Shown here: positions 26,082 to 34,986 of the stretch, one piece after another
Position numbering within the stretch: the stretch's first letter is position 1
How the letters are laid out: every line of letters starts with the position of its first letter
NCBI GenBank assembly: GCA_947259215.1
Contig: CAMYLJ010000022.1
Location: 61,238 to 125,237 of the forward strand
DNA from: an uncultured delta proteobacterium
Lineage (GTDB): Bacteria > Myxococcota_A > UBA9160 > JAFDET01
Reading direction: 5' to 3'
DNA length: 64,000 bases
Program-made: the position numbers and the translations under genes
The notes under the pieces: model-generated
Databases searched by the model: none
The model's input: only the letters and a program-made list of their open reading frames with translations
Told to the model about the DNA's origin: nothing

Positions 26082-26527
26082 CAGGCGTCCGCGCCCGCGT
26101 TGGCGCTGGCGCGCCGTTCCAGGTACGCCCGCAGCAGGAGCGAGGCGGCGACGCTGTCCACGACCTGGCGGCGCCTGCGCCCGCGCCGGCCCGTCTCCTC
26201 CAGGGCGCGCTCCGCCTCGCGGGTGGTCCAGCGCTCGTCGAAGAGGTCCACCGGCAGGCCCGTGGCCTCGCCCAGCTGCGCGGCGAACTTCTCGGCGGCC
26301 TCGGCCTCGGGTCCCCGGCGTCCGTCCATGTGCAGAGGCAGCCCCACCACGATGCGCGTGACCTCGCGCTCCTTCACGAGCGCGCACAGGGACTCGAGAT
26401 CGCGGCGCAGACCACGGCTCTCCAGGGTTCCGGCGGGGAAGGCGATGGCGCCGCTGGGATCGGAGACGGCGAGGCCGATGCGCCGCGTCCCGAAGTCCAC
26501 TCCCAGGAAGCGACCGGTCTCGGGCAT
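26081..26527 (-). CDS. ruvX: RuvX/YqgF-family nuclease
   Basis: 148 residues from the ATG at 26527. The RNase H-like core is visible: FLGVDFGTRRIGLAVSD with the first catalytic Asp, IVVGLPLHMDG, FDERWTTREAE, and the final Asp in VVDSVAASLLL. The family is annotated as pre-16S rRNA nuclease or Holliday-junction resolvase. The mltG-ruvX pairing is common in bacteria. Upstream 74 bases separate it from the divergent small HEAT gene. Confidence 0.9.
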   Translation of the reverse strand: MPETGRFLGVDFGTRRIGLAVSDPSGAIAFPAGTLESRGLRRDLESLCALVKEREVTRIVVGLPLHMDGRRGPEAEAAEKFAAQLGEATGLPVDLFDERWTTREAERALEETGRRGRRRRQVVDSVAASLLLRAYLERRASANAGADA

Positions 26528-26601
26528 GGCTCGAAACAAGGCTACCCGACGCCGATCAAGCCCGAAAGCGAGCCCGGCGAAGAACCCGCGCAGGAGGACC
26601 C

Positions 26602-26868
26602 ATGGCCGAGGCGGCTGCCCGTTCCCTCGAAGCGCCGGGCCACATCCAGCGGCTGCGCGGCGCGCTGCGCGATCCCGACCCGGCCGTGCGCGAGAGCGCC
26701 GCGCGTGCCCTGGAGTGGATGCGCCGGCGCGAGAACCTGCCCGAACTGCTCGAGCGCCTGCGCAGCGGCGACATGCTGGCGCGCCTGAACGCCATCAGCG
26801 CCCACCTCGACCATCCCGACCCGAGCGTCCGCGCCGCCGCCGCCCGCGCCCTCGGCGACCTCGACTGA
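26602..26868 (+). CDS. Small HEAT-repeat protein
   Basis: 88 residues made almost wholly of two HEAT-like helical repeats: RLRGALRDPDPAVRESAARAL and a second DHPDPSVRAAAARALGDLD, with an intervening LPELLERLRSGDMLARLNAIS helix. Such repeats bind proteins. It is convergent with a large HEAT-repeat protein whose repeats are of the same style. No enzymatic motif is present. Confidence 0.65.
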   Translation: MAEAAARSLEAPGHIQRLRGALRDPDPAVRESAARALEWMRRRENLPELLERLRSGDMLARLNAISAHLDHPDPSVRAAAARALGDLD

Positions 26869-26884
26869 AGCACCGCGCAGCGAG

Positions 26885-26904
26885 CAACCCGCAATGGCGG
26901 GTTG
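26885..26904. terminator. Hairpin between convergent HEAT-repeat genes
   Basis: CAACCCGC (26885-26892) and GCGGGTTG (26897-26904) form a perfect 8-bp stem with an AATG loop in the 39-base gap between stops. There is no clear T-run, so a bidirectional terminator is only likely by position. Confidence 0.4.
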
Positions 26905-26907
26905 GGG

Positions 26908-28575
26908 CTAGGGGCGGGAGGCGAGGGCGGTCTGGGCGGCGCGGCGGACCTGGGCGTCGCCGCGGGCCTGGGCGCAGCGTTCGAGGATCTGGTGGGCCTC
27001 GTCGCCTGGCAGGCGGCCGAGCGCGGCCGCGGCGGCCAGCTTGAGCTCGCGCAGGCGCTTGCGGCCGATCCAGCTGCGCCGTTCGAGGATCGCCGCCAGG
27101 GTCGGCACCGCCTCGGCACGTCCCACGCGACCGAGCGCGCGGATCGACTCGCGGGCCAGCTCGAGCTCGTCGTCGCGCAGGGCGCGGCGCAGCGCACCCA
27201 CGAGCCCTTCCACGACCTTCGCGTTGGCCACGCCGCCCATGCTGTGGGCGACGCCCGCCGCCACATCCGCGCTCGGGTGCGACAGCGACTCGATCAGCAC
27301 CTGGGTCGCGGCGGCGTTGCCGATGCGCGCCAGGGCCTTGGCGACCTCGCGCTGGAGCTCATCCGGCGCCTCCGCTTCGCGCAGGATGCCGCGCAAGTAG
27401 GTGATCAGCTCGGGGTTCTGGAGCTCGCCCGCGAGCCGGGCGGCCAGGCGCGCCCGCTGCGGGTCGTTGACATCGAGCGCCTCCTTCAGCACGGGCGCCG
27501 TCTTCTCGCCCATGGCGATCACGACCGCGTTCAGCCTGCCACGCCGCTCGGGATCGTCCGCGGCCAGCAGCGCGTCCAGCAGATGCGGGACCGCGTGGGC
27601 ACCCAGGTGCAGCAGGATCTGCGTGGCGCGCACGCTCCCGGCCGTGCCGTCGGCGCAGGCGCGCAGTACCAGGTCGGCGAGCCGCGGGCCGGCGGCCACG
27701 TGGAAGAGCGCTTCCTCCGCCAGCAGCCGCTGGCGCTCGCTGCGACTGCCCTCCATCGCGTGGGAGCAGAGCACGAGAATCGCGCGATAGGGCTCGTCGC
27801 CCGCGCTGGGCCCCTCGAGCTCGTCGAGCGACACCGCCACCCGCTGGAGCAGCTCCGCGTAGCGGGCCTCGTCGCGGCACTCGTCGAGGCTCCGCAGGCA
27901 CGCGACCAGGTCGGCGCCCGGCTCCGGCGCGGCCTGGGGCGCGAGGGTGCCGTCCTCCACCTCGGTGGCCTTCTCGTGCAGGAGACCGTCCAGCCGGGTC
28001 AGCGGGTCGGCGTCGGTGGTCTGGACCTTCGGGGCGGGCAGGTCTCGGTCGTCGTCGGCTGCCGGCTCCGCAGGCACGGGCGATGCTGACGCGACCTCGG
28101 CGTCCACCGCGTCGGCGACCGCCGCCTCCTCGGTGCCGGGCTCGTTCACCCGCACGCCGGCCCCGGCCGCGGCGAGCGCTCCCTTCACGCCGCCCGCGTC
28201 CCCCAGCTCGTCGGGATCGAGGGTGAGCACCGCCACCAGCTGCACGAACGCATCGTGTTCGAGACCCGGCTCGAAACGCAGGCAACGCACGCCGCGCTCG
28301 ATGAGCGCGCGCACCAGCTCGTCGAGGGAGCCGCGCCCGATCGGATCGCCGCCGCCGACGTGGAGCGCTCCCGCGCTCACGTCCAGCTCGAGGGCGCCGG
28401 CCCGCGCCAGCGTGCTCTCGAAGGCGCGGAAGCTCCGCTCCAGGGTCGCCTTGCGCGCAGGATGGTCCGAGGCGTAGAAGTGGCAGGCCTTCACGGCGCG
28501 CCCCAGCTCGATCAGCATGGCCGCCACGTCGGCAGCGCTGCGCGCCGCGGCCTCCTGCTCTCGCTCCTCGCTCAT
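26908..28575 (-). CDS. Large HEAT-repeat protein, unknown
   Basis: 555 residues from the ATG at 28575 (an upstream ATG at 28632 adds 19 residues). The N-terminal 130 residues are a helical domain with GRAVKACHFYASDHPARKATLE, a motif style seen in Myxococcus-like HEAT proteins. A low-complexity acidic linker (about 155-200) follows. The rest is HEAT repeats (for example VPHLLDALLAADDPERRGRL, EVAKALARIGNAAATQVLIE, LARESIRALGRVGRAEAVPT). It is probably a scaffold, and no catalytic motif is present. It is divergent from pgpA. Confidence 0.7.
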   Translation of the reverse strand: MSEEREQEAAARSAADVAAMLIELGRAVKACHFYASDHPARKATLERSFRAFESTLARAGALELDVSAGALHVGGGDPIGRGSLDELVRALIERGVRCLRFEPGLEHDAFVQLVAVLTLDPDELGDAGGVKGALAAAGAGVRVNEPGTEEAAVADAVDAEVASASPVPAEPAADDDRDLPAPKVQTTDADPLTRLDGLLHEKATEVEDGTLAPQAAPEPGADLVACLRSLDECRDEARYAELLQRVAVSLDELEGPSAGDEPYRAILVLCSHAMEGSRSERQRLLAEEALFHVAAGPRLADLVLRACADGTAGSVRATQILLHLGAHAVPHLLDALLAADDPERRGRLNAVVIAMGEKTAPVLKEALDVNDPQRARLAARLAGELQNPELITYLRGILREAEAPDELQREVAKALARIGNAAATQVLIESLSHPSADVAAGVAHSMGGVANAKVVEGLVGALRRALRDDELELARESIRALGRVGRAEAVPTLAAILERRSWIGRKRLRELKLAAAAALGRLPGDEAHQILERCAQARGDAQVRRAAQTALASRP

Positions 28576-28824
28576 GGGCCTCGCATCCCGGGGTGGGGTG
28601 CGCCTGCGCCCCTCCGCCGCATGGATCCTCATCGACCACCGGCCCTCCGGGCTTGATGGAGCCCCAAATCCATGGAAATCAGGGACTTCCGAAGCTGTTT
28701 TTGCTATTTCTTCGCCTTCGGGTACGATTGACTCGCAGAGCGCGGCGGGGCTACTCTGGAACTGCGCAGCGGCCCCCCACCGCTCGCCAAGATCCTCCGC
28801 GGTCCCGGGAGACCGGACGTCGAA

Positions 28825-29349
28825 GTGACCGAAAACCAAGCGGATTCTCCGCGGAGGACGATCGCCCTGGGGCTGGCCACCTGGCTGGGCTCGGGCCTGC
28901 TTCCGATCGCCCCGGGCACCTGGGGCTCCGCGGCCACCTTCCCCCTCTTCGCGCTGCTCTGGCACGCGCCCGCCGGCGTCTACAGCGTGGTGACCGTGAC
29001 CCTGCTCGTCGCCGGCTGCTGGGCGGCGGACGAGGCCGAGCGCCACTGGGGCCAGAAGGACGACCGGCGCATCGTGATCGACGAGGTCGTGGGCCAGCTC
29101 ACCGCCTGGGCGCCCATCCTGGCGCTGCGCGGCCGCATCGATTTTCTGCCCTGGGCCGCGCTGGTCGTGACCGGATTCGTCGCGTTCCGGCTGTTGGATA
29201 TCTGGAAGCCGGGGCCCGCACGCTGGGCCGAGCAGAACTTCGCGGGTGGCGCGGGGGTCGTGCTCGACGACGTGGTGGCGGGAATCGGCGCGGCCATCGC
29301 CGTGGGGATCGCGGTGGCCGCGGTCGCGGCCTCCGGATTCGCGGCGTGA
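28825..29349 (+). CDS. pgpA: Phosphatidylglycerophosphatase A
   Basis: 174 residues from a GTG. The PgpA signature GSGLLPIAPGTWGSAA and the metal-site motif RIVIDEVVGQL are present, followed by DIWKPGPARWAEQ and GAGVVLDDVVAG. Four hydrophobic segments place it in the inner membrane. It dephosphorylates phosphatidylglycerophosphate to phosphatidylglycerol, the lipid donor for Lgt. Its stop overlaps the cinA GTG. Confidence 0.93.
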   Translation: MTENQADSPRRTIALGLATWLGSGLLPIAPGTWGSAATFPLFALLWHAPAGVYSVVTVTLLVAGCWAADEAERHWGQKDDRRIVIDEVVGQLTAWAPILALRGRIDFLPWAALVVTGFVAFRLLDIWKPGPARWAEQNFAGGAGVVLDDVVAGIGAAIAVGIAVAAVAASGFAA

Positions 29350-30623
29350 AGGCGGAGATCCTCACGATCGGAGACGAGCTCCTGCGCGGCGAGATCGTGG
29401 ATTCCAACAAGTCGTTCCTGTCGGACCGGCTGCTGACCGTGGACGCCGAGGTGCGCTGGCACGTCTCCATGCGCGACGACCCGGCGGACATGACCGAGGC
29501 CTTCCGCCGTGCGGCGGAGCGCAGCGACGTGGTGCTCGTGTCCGGCGGCCTCGGGCCCACCCGCGACGACCTCACCATCTCGGTGCTGGCAGAGACCTTC
29601 GGTCGCAAGCTCGTGTGCGACGAGGAGACCCTCCAGAACCTGCGCGCCTTCTTCGCCCGCTTCGGCCGCGAGATGGCCGCCAACAACGCCAAGCAGGCCT
29701 GGTTTCCCGAGGGCGCCGAGATCCTGCCCAATCCCGTGGGCACCGCGCCGGGCTGCATGCTGCGCGAGGCCGACACCGCCTTCTTCTGCATGCCGGGCGT
29801 GCCGCGCGAGCTGCACAAGATGATGGACGAGCAGGTGCTGCCGCGGCTCGACCGCCTGCGCGGCGACGACCAGGTGGTGCGCGCCACCCTGCTCCGCACC
29901 TTCGGCATGGGCGAGTCCAACCTCGACGAGGAGCTCGCCGACGTGGCGTCCGAGGCGGGCGTCTCCCTCGGCTTCCGCACCGCCTTCCCGGACAACTACG
30001 TGCGCCCGCTGGCACGCGCCGCCGATAGCAGCGAAGCCACGGCCCGCCTGCGCCGGGTATGCGACGCCATCCGCGCGAAGCTCGGCCCCATGGTCTACGG
30101 CCAGGGCGAGGCCGACAGCATGGAGTCGGTGGTCGGCCGGCTGCTGGACGAGGCCGGCAAGAGCATCGCCGTCGCCGAGTCGTGCACCGGCGGCCTGCTG
30201 GCCCAGCGCATCACCGGCGTCCCCGGCGCCTCGGCGTACTTCCGGGGCGGCGTCGTGGCCTACGCCAACGAGGCGAAGGTGGGCCAGCTCGGCGTTCCCC
30301 AGGAGCTGTTGGACGAGCACGGGGCCGTCTCCGAGCCGGTGGCCCTGGCCATGGCGAGCGGCGTGCGCGAGCGCTTCGGCGCGGACTTCGGCGTCTCCAC
30401 CACGGGCATCGCCGGTCCCACCGGCGGGAGCGAGGAGAAGCCGGTGGGCACGGTCTTCATCGGCGTCGCCACCGCCGAGGGCGCCGAGGCCCGAGACTTC
30501 TTCTTCCCCTTCGAGCGCGAGCGGCACCGGATGGTGACCGCCCAGGCCGGCCTCGACTGGGTGCGGCGCCTGATCCTCGGCGCCGAGCCCGTGGCGCCCC
30601 GCTGGGCGCGGGGGCGTTCATGA
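29346..30623 (+). CDS. cinA: CinA: competence/damage-inducible protein, NMN amidohydrolase type
   Basis: 425 residues from a GTG overlapping the pgpA stop. The N-terminal MoCF/COG1058 half starts VKAEILTIGDELLRGEIVDS and has SGGLGPTRDDLT. The C-terminal CinA domain has AESCTGGLLAQRITGVPGAS and GVSTTGIAGPTGGSEEKPVG, the NMN deamidase motif. Upstream of thpR and recA it forms the well-known cinA-thpR-recA order. Role: pyridine-nucleotide recycling. Confidence 0.94.
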   Translation: MKAEILTIGDELLRGEIVDSNKSFLSDRLLTVDAEVRWHVSMRDDPADMTEAFRRAAERSDVVLVSGGLGPTRDDLTISVLAETFGRKLVCDEETLQNLRAFFARFGREMAANNAKQAWFPEGAEILPNPVGTAPGCMLREADTAFFCMPGVPRELHKMMDEQVLPRLDRLRGDDQVVRATLLRTFGMGESNLDEELADVASEAGVSLGFRTAFPDNYVRPLARAADSSEATARLRRVCDAIRAKLGPMVYGQGEADSMESVVGRLLDEAGKSIAVAESCTGGLLAQRITGVPGASAYFRGGVVAYANEAKVGQLGVPQELLDEHGAVSEPVALAMASGVRERFGADFGVSTTGIAGPTGGSEEKPVGTVFIGVATAEGAEARDFFFPFERERHRMVTAQAGLDWVRRLILGAEPVAPRWARGRS

Positions 30624-30624
30624 G

Positions 30625-31203
30625 ATGGGCGCGCGGATCCGCTCCTTCCTCGCGATCGAGCTGGCGCCCGCGGCGCGGGACGCCGCGGTTGCCGCCGCGG
30701 ACGCCCTGCGGGCGCGGCCCGGCGGCGAGCACGTGCGCTGGGTGCGCCCGGAGAACCTGCACGTGACCCTGCACTTCCTCGGCAGCATCCACCCGGACCG
30801 CGTGTCGGTGCTGGCCGACCAGGTGGGCCGGGAGACCGCGAGCCGGGAGACCTTCAGCCTGCATCTCGGCGCGCTGCGCGCCTTCCCGTCGGCGCGCCGC
30901 CCGCGCGTGGTCTCCATCGAGATCGGGCCCGAGCCGGAGCTCGTGGAGCTGGCGGCGGCCGTGTCGCGCGGCGTGGTGGCCTCGGGCCTGCCCGGCGCCG
31001 AGCGGCCCTTCCGCCCCCACCTCACCCTGGGCCGCCTGCGCGACGGGCGCTTCCCCGACGCGAGCGACCTGCCCGACGCCGACGCCGACTCCGCGGTAAC
31101 CGAGGTCGTGCTCCTGGAGAGCACCCTCGGCCGCGGCGGCTCCAGCTACACCCCGCTCGAGCGGATCCCGCTCGGCGGAGCGATCACCCCGAACCCAGCC
31201 TGA
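30625..31203 (+). CDS. thpR: RNA 2',3'-cyclic phosphodiesterase (2H family, LigT/ThpR)
   Basis: 192 residues, one base after the cinA stop. Two HxTx motifs of the 2H phosphoesterase superfamily are visible: [10 protein letters not shown] and RPHLTLGRL. The start SFLAIELAP is typical. The protein opens 2',3'-cyclic phosphates on RNA. It sits between cinA and recA, 23 bases upstream of recA. Confidence 0.93.
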   Translation: MGARIRSFLAIELAPAARDAAVAAADALRARPGGEHVRWVRPENLHVTLHFLGSIHPDRVSVLADQVGRETASRETFSLHLGALRAFPSARRPRVVSIEIGPEPELVELAAAVSRGVVASGLPGAERPFRPHLTLGRLRDGRFPDASDLPDADADSAVTEVVLLESTLGRGGSSYTPLERIPLGGAITPNPA

Positions 31204-31226
31204 TTCAAGGCTCTGAAGGAGAGGAC

Positions 31227-32309
31227 ATGGCTCGAGGAAACGGCAGCGCCGGCGAGAACCACAAGGAGAAGGCGATCCAGCTCGCGGTCTCCAGCATCGA
31301 GAAGCAGTTCGGCAAGGGCGCGATCCTGAAGATGAGCGACGACGCCATCGACCGGGAGGTGGAGACCATCCCGAGCGGCTCGCCGAGCCTGGATCTGGCG
31401 CTCGGCGTGGGCGGCTACCCGCGCGGGCGTGTGATCGAGATCTACGGCCCGGAGTCGAGCGGCAAGACCACCCTCACCCTGCACGCGGTGGCGGAGATCC
31501 AGCGCAAGGGCGGCGTGGCGGCGTTCATCGACGCCGAGCACGCCCTCGACGTGGCCTACGCCCGGCGCCTGGGGGTGAACGTCGAGGAGCTGCTGGTCTC
31601 CCAGCCCGATACGGGCGAGCAGGCCCTGGAGATCGCCGACGTGCTGCTGCGCTCCGGCGCCATCGACCTGGTGGTGGTGGACTCGGTGGCGGCCCTGGTG
31701 CCGCGCGCCGAGATCGAGGGCGAGATGGGCGACACCCACGTCGGCCTCCAGGCCCGGCTCATGAGCCAGGCCCTGCGCAAGCTCACGGGCACCGTCAACA
31801 AGTCCCAGGCCACGGTGGTCTTCATCAACCAGATCCGCATGAAGATCGGCGTCATGTTCGGCAACCCGGAGACCACGAGCGGCGGCAACGCGCTGAAGTT
31901 CTACTCCTCGGTGCGCCTCGACATCCGGCGCATCGGGGCCCTGAAGGACGGTGACGAGGTCGTGGGCAACCGCACGCGCGTCAAGGTGGTGAAGAACAAG
32001 GTCGCCCCGCCCTTCCGCCAGGCCGAGTTCGACATCCTGTACAACCAGGGCATCTCCTTCGAGGGTGACCTGCTGGACATGGGTGTCGACTGCGGCCTCG
32101 TGGAGAAGAGCGGCGCCTGGTACTCCTACGACGGCGAGCGCGTGGGCCAGGGCCGCGAGAACGCCCGCCGCTTCCTGCTGGAGAACCCGGACATCCGCGA
32201 GCGCCTGGCCGACGCCGTCTACGCCGCCAAGGGCCTGAAGCGCGCGGTGCCGGCGGCGGCGCCAGAGGTGGCCGCCGAGGCCGCGGCGGAGGCGCCGGCC
32301 GAGGCGTAG
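31227..32309 (+). CDS. recA: RecA recombinase
   Basis: 360 residues, behind AAGGAGAGG. All core motifs are present: Walker [10 protein letters not shown] (74-82), [11 protein letters not shown], loop-2 [19 protein letters not shown] and [15 protein letters not shown]. The C-terminal tail is an Ala/Glu/Pro low-complexity string, encoded by GCG-GAG-GCG type repeats. It drives homologous recombination and SOS induction. No LexA-type box was noticed in the short upstream gap, so it may depend on the cinA transcript. It is directly followed by a tmRNA 3' end. Confidence 0.97.
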   Translation: MARGNGSAGENHKEKAIQLAVSSIEKQFGKGAILKMSDDAIDREVETIPSGSPSLDLALGVGGYPRGRVIEIYGPESSGKTTLTLHAVAEIQRKGGVAAFIDAEHALDVAYARRLGVNVEELLVSQPDTGEQALEIADVLLRSGAIDLVVVDSVAALVPRAEIEGEMGDTHVGLQARLMSQALRKLTGTVNKSQATVVFINQIRMKIGVMFGNPETTSGGNALKFYSSVRLDIRRIGALKDGDEVVGNRTRVKVVKNKVAPPFRQAEFDILYNQGISFEGDLLDMGVDCGLVEKSGAWYSYDGERVGQGRENARRFLLENPDIRERLADAVYAAKGLKRAVPAAAPEVAAEAAAEAPAEA

Positions 32310-32327
32310 CGTCTGAAGACCCGTGGC

Positions 32328-32366
32328 GGGAATCGGACGCGGGTTCGATTCCCGCCGCCTCCACCA
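32328..32366 (+). other. Isolated tmRNA (ssrA) 3' end, possible attachment-site remnant
   Basis: A tRNA-like T arm (stem GCGGG/CCCGC, loop TTCGATT, 32339-32355) preceded by CGGA is followed by the acceptor 3' strand CGCCTCC, A and CCA (32356-32366). The CGGACGCGGGTTC string is the tmRNA 3'-end hallmark. The rest of tmRNA cannot be present, because recA coding ends at 32309. tmRNA 3' ends are frequent integration targets and leave such copies. No second copy was found in this window. Confidence 0.55.
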
Positions 32367-32694
32367 CTTTTGTAAACCAAATAGGGTACTTACGAGGTCG
32401 GCCTGCTCCCGGAGAGAGCCCGGCCGAGCTCCGAGGGAGCGTGGCCAGTCTGCCCCCGCAACCGGCCCCGCGACTTGCTTCTGCACTTCTCGTCGTCTGC
32501 GGTAACTCCGCGCAACTAGCTCCCTGGTGGGCGACACCCTACCAACCCGAGCAGCCCCCCGTAGCTCCGCACCCACGCCGTCGGCGAGTACAAGACCACC
32601 TGGGTCCCGGCACTCCGTGCGGATCGAGGGCGGTCAGGGCGGGATTCGAGAGCGCGAAGAGGGAGAGATTCTCACGACTTCTTCGAAGCCGGCG
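32367..32694. other. Intergenic stretch, no gene recognised
   Basis: 328 bases between the tmRNA 3' end and the membrane protein start. It begins with an AT-richer segment (CTTTTGTAAACCAAATAGGG) unusual for this chromosome. An in-frame reading from 32527 extends the next gene upstream but is compositionally unlike protein; ATG 32695 is preferred. No convincing promoter, tRNA or repeat was seen. Confidence 0.5.
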
Positions 32695-33519
32695 ATGAAG
32701 GAGCTGGATGGATTCGTCCCGTGGCTCCCGCGCCTGACGGCGCTCACCGCGTTCGCGCTGGGCCTGGCGATTCTCTGGGAGCTCCCGCACTACGAGACGC
32801 TGGTCGGACTCCCCCAGCGAGGTCAGAACCGGATCTGGCTCCTCCGCGTGCTCTGGGCGAAGACCCTGCTTCCCGTGGCTGCGGCGTTCCTGGCTTGCGC
32901 GGCGTTCCACTGCTCGAGATACCGGCGAAGCGCGTCGCAGGCCTTCTGGGCTGCGACCCTGCTGGCGCTCATCTGGCTCCTGGGCGATCTGTGGTGTCAG
33001 CTTCGCTATGGAGCGGAAGCGTCGTCGTATCTTCCGTTCGTGGTCGCTGCATTGCGCGGGGGAGCGGCCGAACGACACGTCCAGTGGGTCGGTGACCCCA
33101 GCGTCGTCGCCGCTTCCCTGTTCGCCTGGCTCGCGCTGGGGGCGTTGGCCATCGCGTGCCTGCGAGTGGCGAGTCGTTTCGGCTGGGCAACGTTGGCGGC
33201 GCGAACCCCCCGATTGACCGGCGATCGGGCGGCCCGCGTGCTGGTGGGCTCGTGGTGTGTTGCGGTGCTGGCAGCCAGTTTCGGAATCCAGCAGCTCGAG
33301 CCCCGCCCGGTGCGGGAGAGCCTGGCCTCCTACCTCCCGTTCCCCTTCGGGTGGCCGTTCGACCGCATCGTCAACGGCGGCGCCTCGGCTGCTTGCGAAG
33401 GCCCTGACGTTCTGGGAGTGGTCCCGTACTCCTGGGAGGGCGGACACCAGCCCGAACTCGTGCTCCGCAACTCGTGTCCCGGGGTCTTGTCCCTGGACGG
33501 CTGGAGCTCCGAGACCTAG
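32695..33519 (+). CDS. Membrane domain of a sulfatase-fold enzyme, first half of a split gene
   Basis: 274 residues. Five hydrophobic helices (for example LTALTAFALGLAILWELP, LLPVAAAFLACAAFHC, FWAATLLALIWLLGDLW, SLFAWLALGALAIACL, LVGSWCVAVLAASFGI) are followed by a periplasmic segment ending PELVLRNSCPGVLSLDGWSS. That end looks like the start of a lamin-tail domain (LTD). The TAG at 33517 is in the same frame as the downstream sulfatase reading, and the LTD-like sequence continues after it. The original protein was probably one chain to 34974, in the style of YejM/LtaS enzymes. It lies in the accessory region after recA. Confidence 0.65.
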   Translation: MKELDGFVPWLPRLTALTAFALGLAILWELPHYETLVGLPQRGQNRIWLLRVLWAKTLLPVAAAFLACAAFHCSRYRRSASQAFWAATLLALIWLLGDLWCQLRYGAEASSYLPFVVAALRGGAAERHVQWVGDPSVVAASLFAWLALGALAIACLRVASRFGWATLAARTPRLTGDRAARVLVGSWCVAVLAASFGIQQLEPRPVRESLASYLPFPFGWPFDRIVNGGASAACEGPDVLGVVPYSWEGGHQPELVLRNSCPGVLSLDGWSSET

Positions 33520-33579
33520 GCGTCACTGCGAACTCCTCTCGGAGGTTCCATCGGACCGGGGGAGCTGCTGACGGTCTCC

Positions 33580-34974
33580 TTGCCGAAGAAGGCGTTCTCC
33601 CGCGACGGCACGCAAGCGGTTTGGCTGCGGACGCCCGAGGGGCAGATCTTCGCGCAGATCGCATTCGAGAAGGAAGGGATCGAACGCGGTGAGATGGTGG
33701 CCAATCCGGGCCTGGAAAGCGCGCACATCAGTCGAGTCGAGGCGGCCGCGCAGCACGCGTACCGCAGCCACTTTGCAGCGATGCGTTCTCCGCGGCCCGT
33801 TCGCAGCTCACCCTCGCACAGCCAGGACTTCCCGAACGTGGTGCTGCTCGTTATGGAAAGCTTTCGGCCCGACGTCGTGAGCCCGGAAATCATGCCCCGG
33901 CTCGATCAGCGCTCCGCTCAGGGCTTGCGGGCGCGGCGCCACTACTCCGGATCCAATACCTCCCATCTGGGCCTGTGCTCACTCCTCTACGCCCGGTCCG
34001 GGCTCGCCTACGACGCGATCCTGGATGGACCCTCGAGCGATCACGCATCCCTGCTCTTCCGGGAGTTGGGATACCGCACGTACTTCCTGAGCAGTGGCGG
34101 GATCGTCGGGTGGCGACGCGTGGATGAGTATCTGAATCAAGCGACCTTCGACGAAGTCGAGATGCTTCGATCGGACTCCGGCCAGGTCTGGCGGGATTGG
34201 CCGCAGAACGACCGCCGGTTGCTGGAAGCTGCCCGCGAGCGTCTCGAAACCGCGGGCCAGCCGGTCTTCATCGTCGGATTCCTGATGAGTCTCCACTTCC
34301 CGTACCCGTACCCCGAATCCCAAGAGCGTTTCCTGCCCGTTTCCCACGAAGATCAGCTGGCCGATTGGCCGTCGCTGTTCGCAGCGCGCCTGGACCGAGA
34401 CAAGCTGTGGAACCGCTACCGCAACGCAGCGATCGCCTTCGACGCGATGCTGGACCAGTTTCTCGAATCGATCGACCTGGAGAAGACCCTCGTGGTCGTC
34501 ACGGGCGATCACGGCGAATCGTTTGGCGAGTATGGAACGCTCGTGCATGGGTCCAGGCCGTCCGACGTCCAGACCCGGGTTCCTCTGGTGATGCTGGGAG
34601 GTGGCGTATCTGCCCGCGAGATCGATGGCTCGACGAGTCACGTCGATGTCCTGCCTACGCTGCTGCGCATCGCCTCTGGCGCGAGCAGCACGGGGCTCGG
34701 CTTCGAAGGGCGCGACCTGGGTGGTCCCATCGGGGATGAGCCCGTGCTCATGCGTCTTCACAAAGTCAACGAGCCCGCACCTGTGCTGATCGTTCACGGC
34801 GATGAGCGCCTTCTCCTTCGCGCTCGGACGGACCGCCCGGTGCTCGACGCGGTCGGCTTCGTCGACGCCAACGGGACGCCTGTGACGGATGCGGGACCCG
34901 TGGATGACGGGAGATGGACGCTCGTCGTCCAGCAAGCGCTGGGAGGCAGCGCGGGTTCGGCGCAGAGGAGGTGA
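33580..34974 (+). CDS. Sulfatase/phosphoethanolamine-transferase-fold domain, second half of a split gene
   Basis: 464 residues from TTG 33580, with coding visible back to the amber codon at 33517. The first part completes an LTD-like fold (GGSIGPGELLTVSLPKKAF, AVWLRTPEGQIFAQIAF). The rest is an alkaline-phosphatase-superfamily domain with NVVLLVMESFRPDV, GSNTSHLGLCSLLY (catalytic Ser/Thr region) and metal ligands in VVTGDHGESFGEYGTLVHG. It would act on a lipid or polysaccharide head group in the periplasm. As now written it lacks its membrane anchor. Third codon positions look less GC-rich than in the neighbours. Confidence 0.75.
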   Translation: MPKKAFSRDGTQAVWLRTPEGQIFAQIAFEKEGIERGEMVANPGLESAHISRVEAAAQHAYRSHFAAMRSPRPVRSSPSHSQDFPNVVLLVMESFRPDVVSPEIMPRLDQRSAQGLRARRHYSGSNTSHLGLCSLLYARSGLAYDAILDGPSSDHASLLFRELGYRTYFLSSGGIVGWRRVDEYLNQATFDEVEMLRSDSGQVWRDWPQNDRRLLEAARERLETAGQPVFIVGFLMSLHFPYPYPESQERFLPVSHEDQLADWPSLFAARLDRDKLWNRYRNAAIAFDAMLDQFLESIDLEKTLVVVTGDHGESFGEYGTLVHGSRPSDVQTRVPLVMLGGGVSAREIDGSTSHVDVLPTLLRIASGASSTGLGFEGRDLGGPIGDEPVLMRLHKVNEPAPVLIVHGDERLLLRARTDRPVLDAVGFVDANGTPVTDAGPVDDGRWTLVVQQALGGSAGSAQRR

Positions 34975-34986
34975 ACGCGGATCCGG

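Noticed and set aside
32288..32366. Complete tRNA ending at the CCA after recA
   Set aside because: GGAGGCG at 32288 could pair with the acceptor 3' strand, but it is recA coding repeat DNA, position 8 is not T, and no D arm or anticodon stem can be formed. A tmRNA 3' end fits better.
32367..32694. Circularly permuted ssrA continuing downstream of the CCA
   Set aside because: No 5' tmRNA-like segment or tag-like sequence was found after the CCA.
33517..33519. Genome-wide recoding of TAG as a sense codon
   Set aside because: TAG is a normal stop for pup, prcA, recA and many others here, so the two in-frame TAGs need local explanations.
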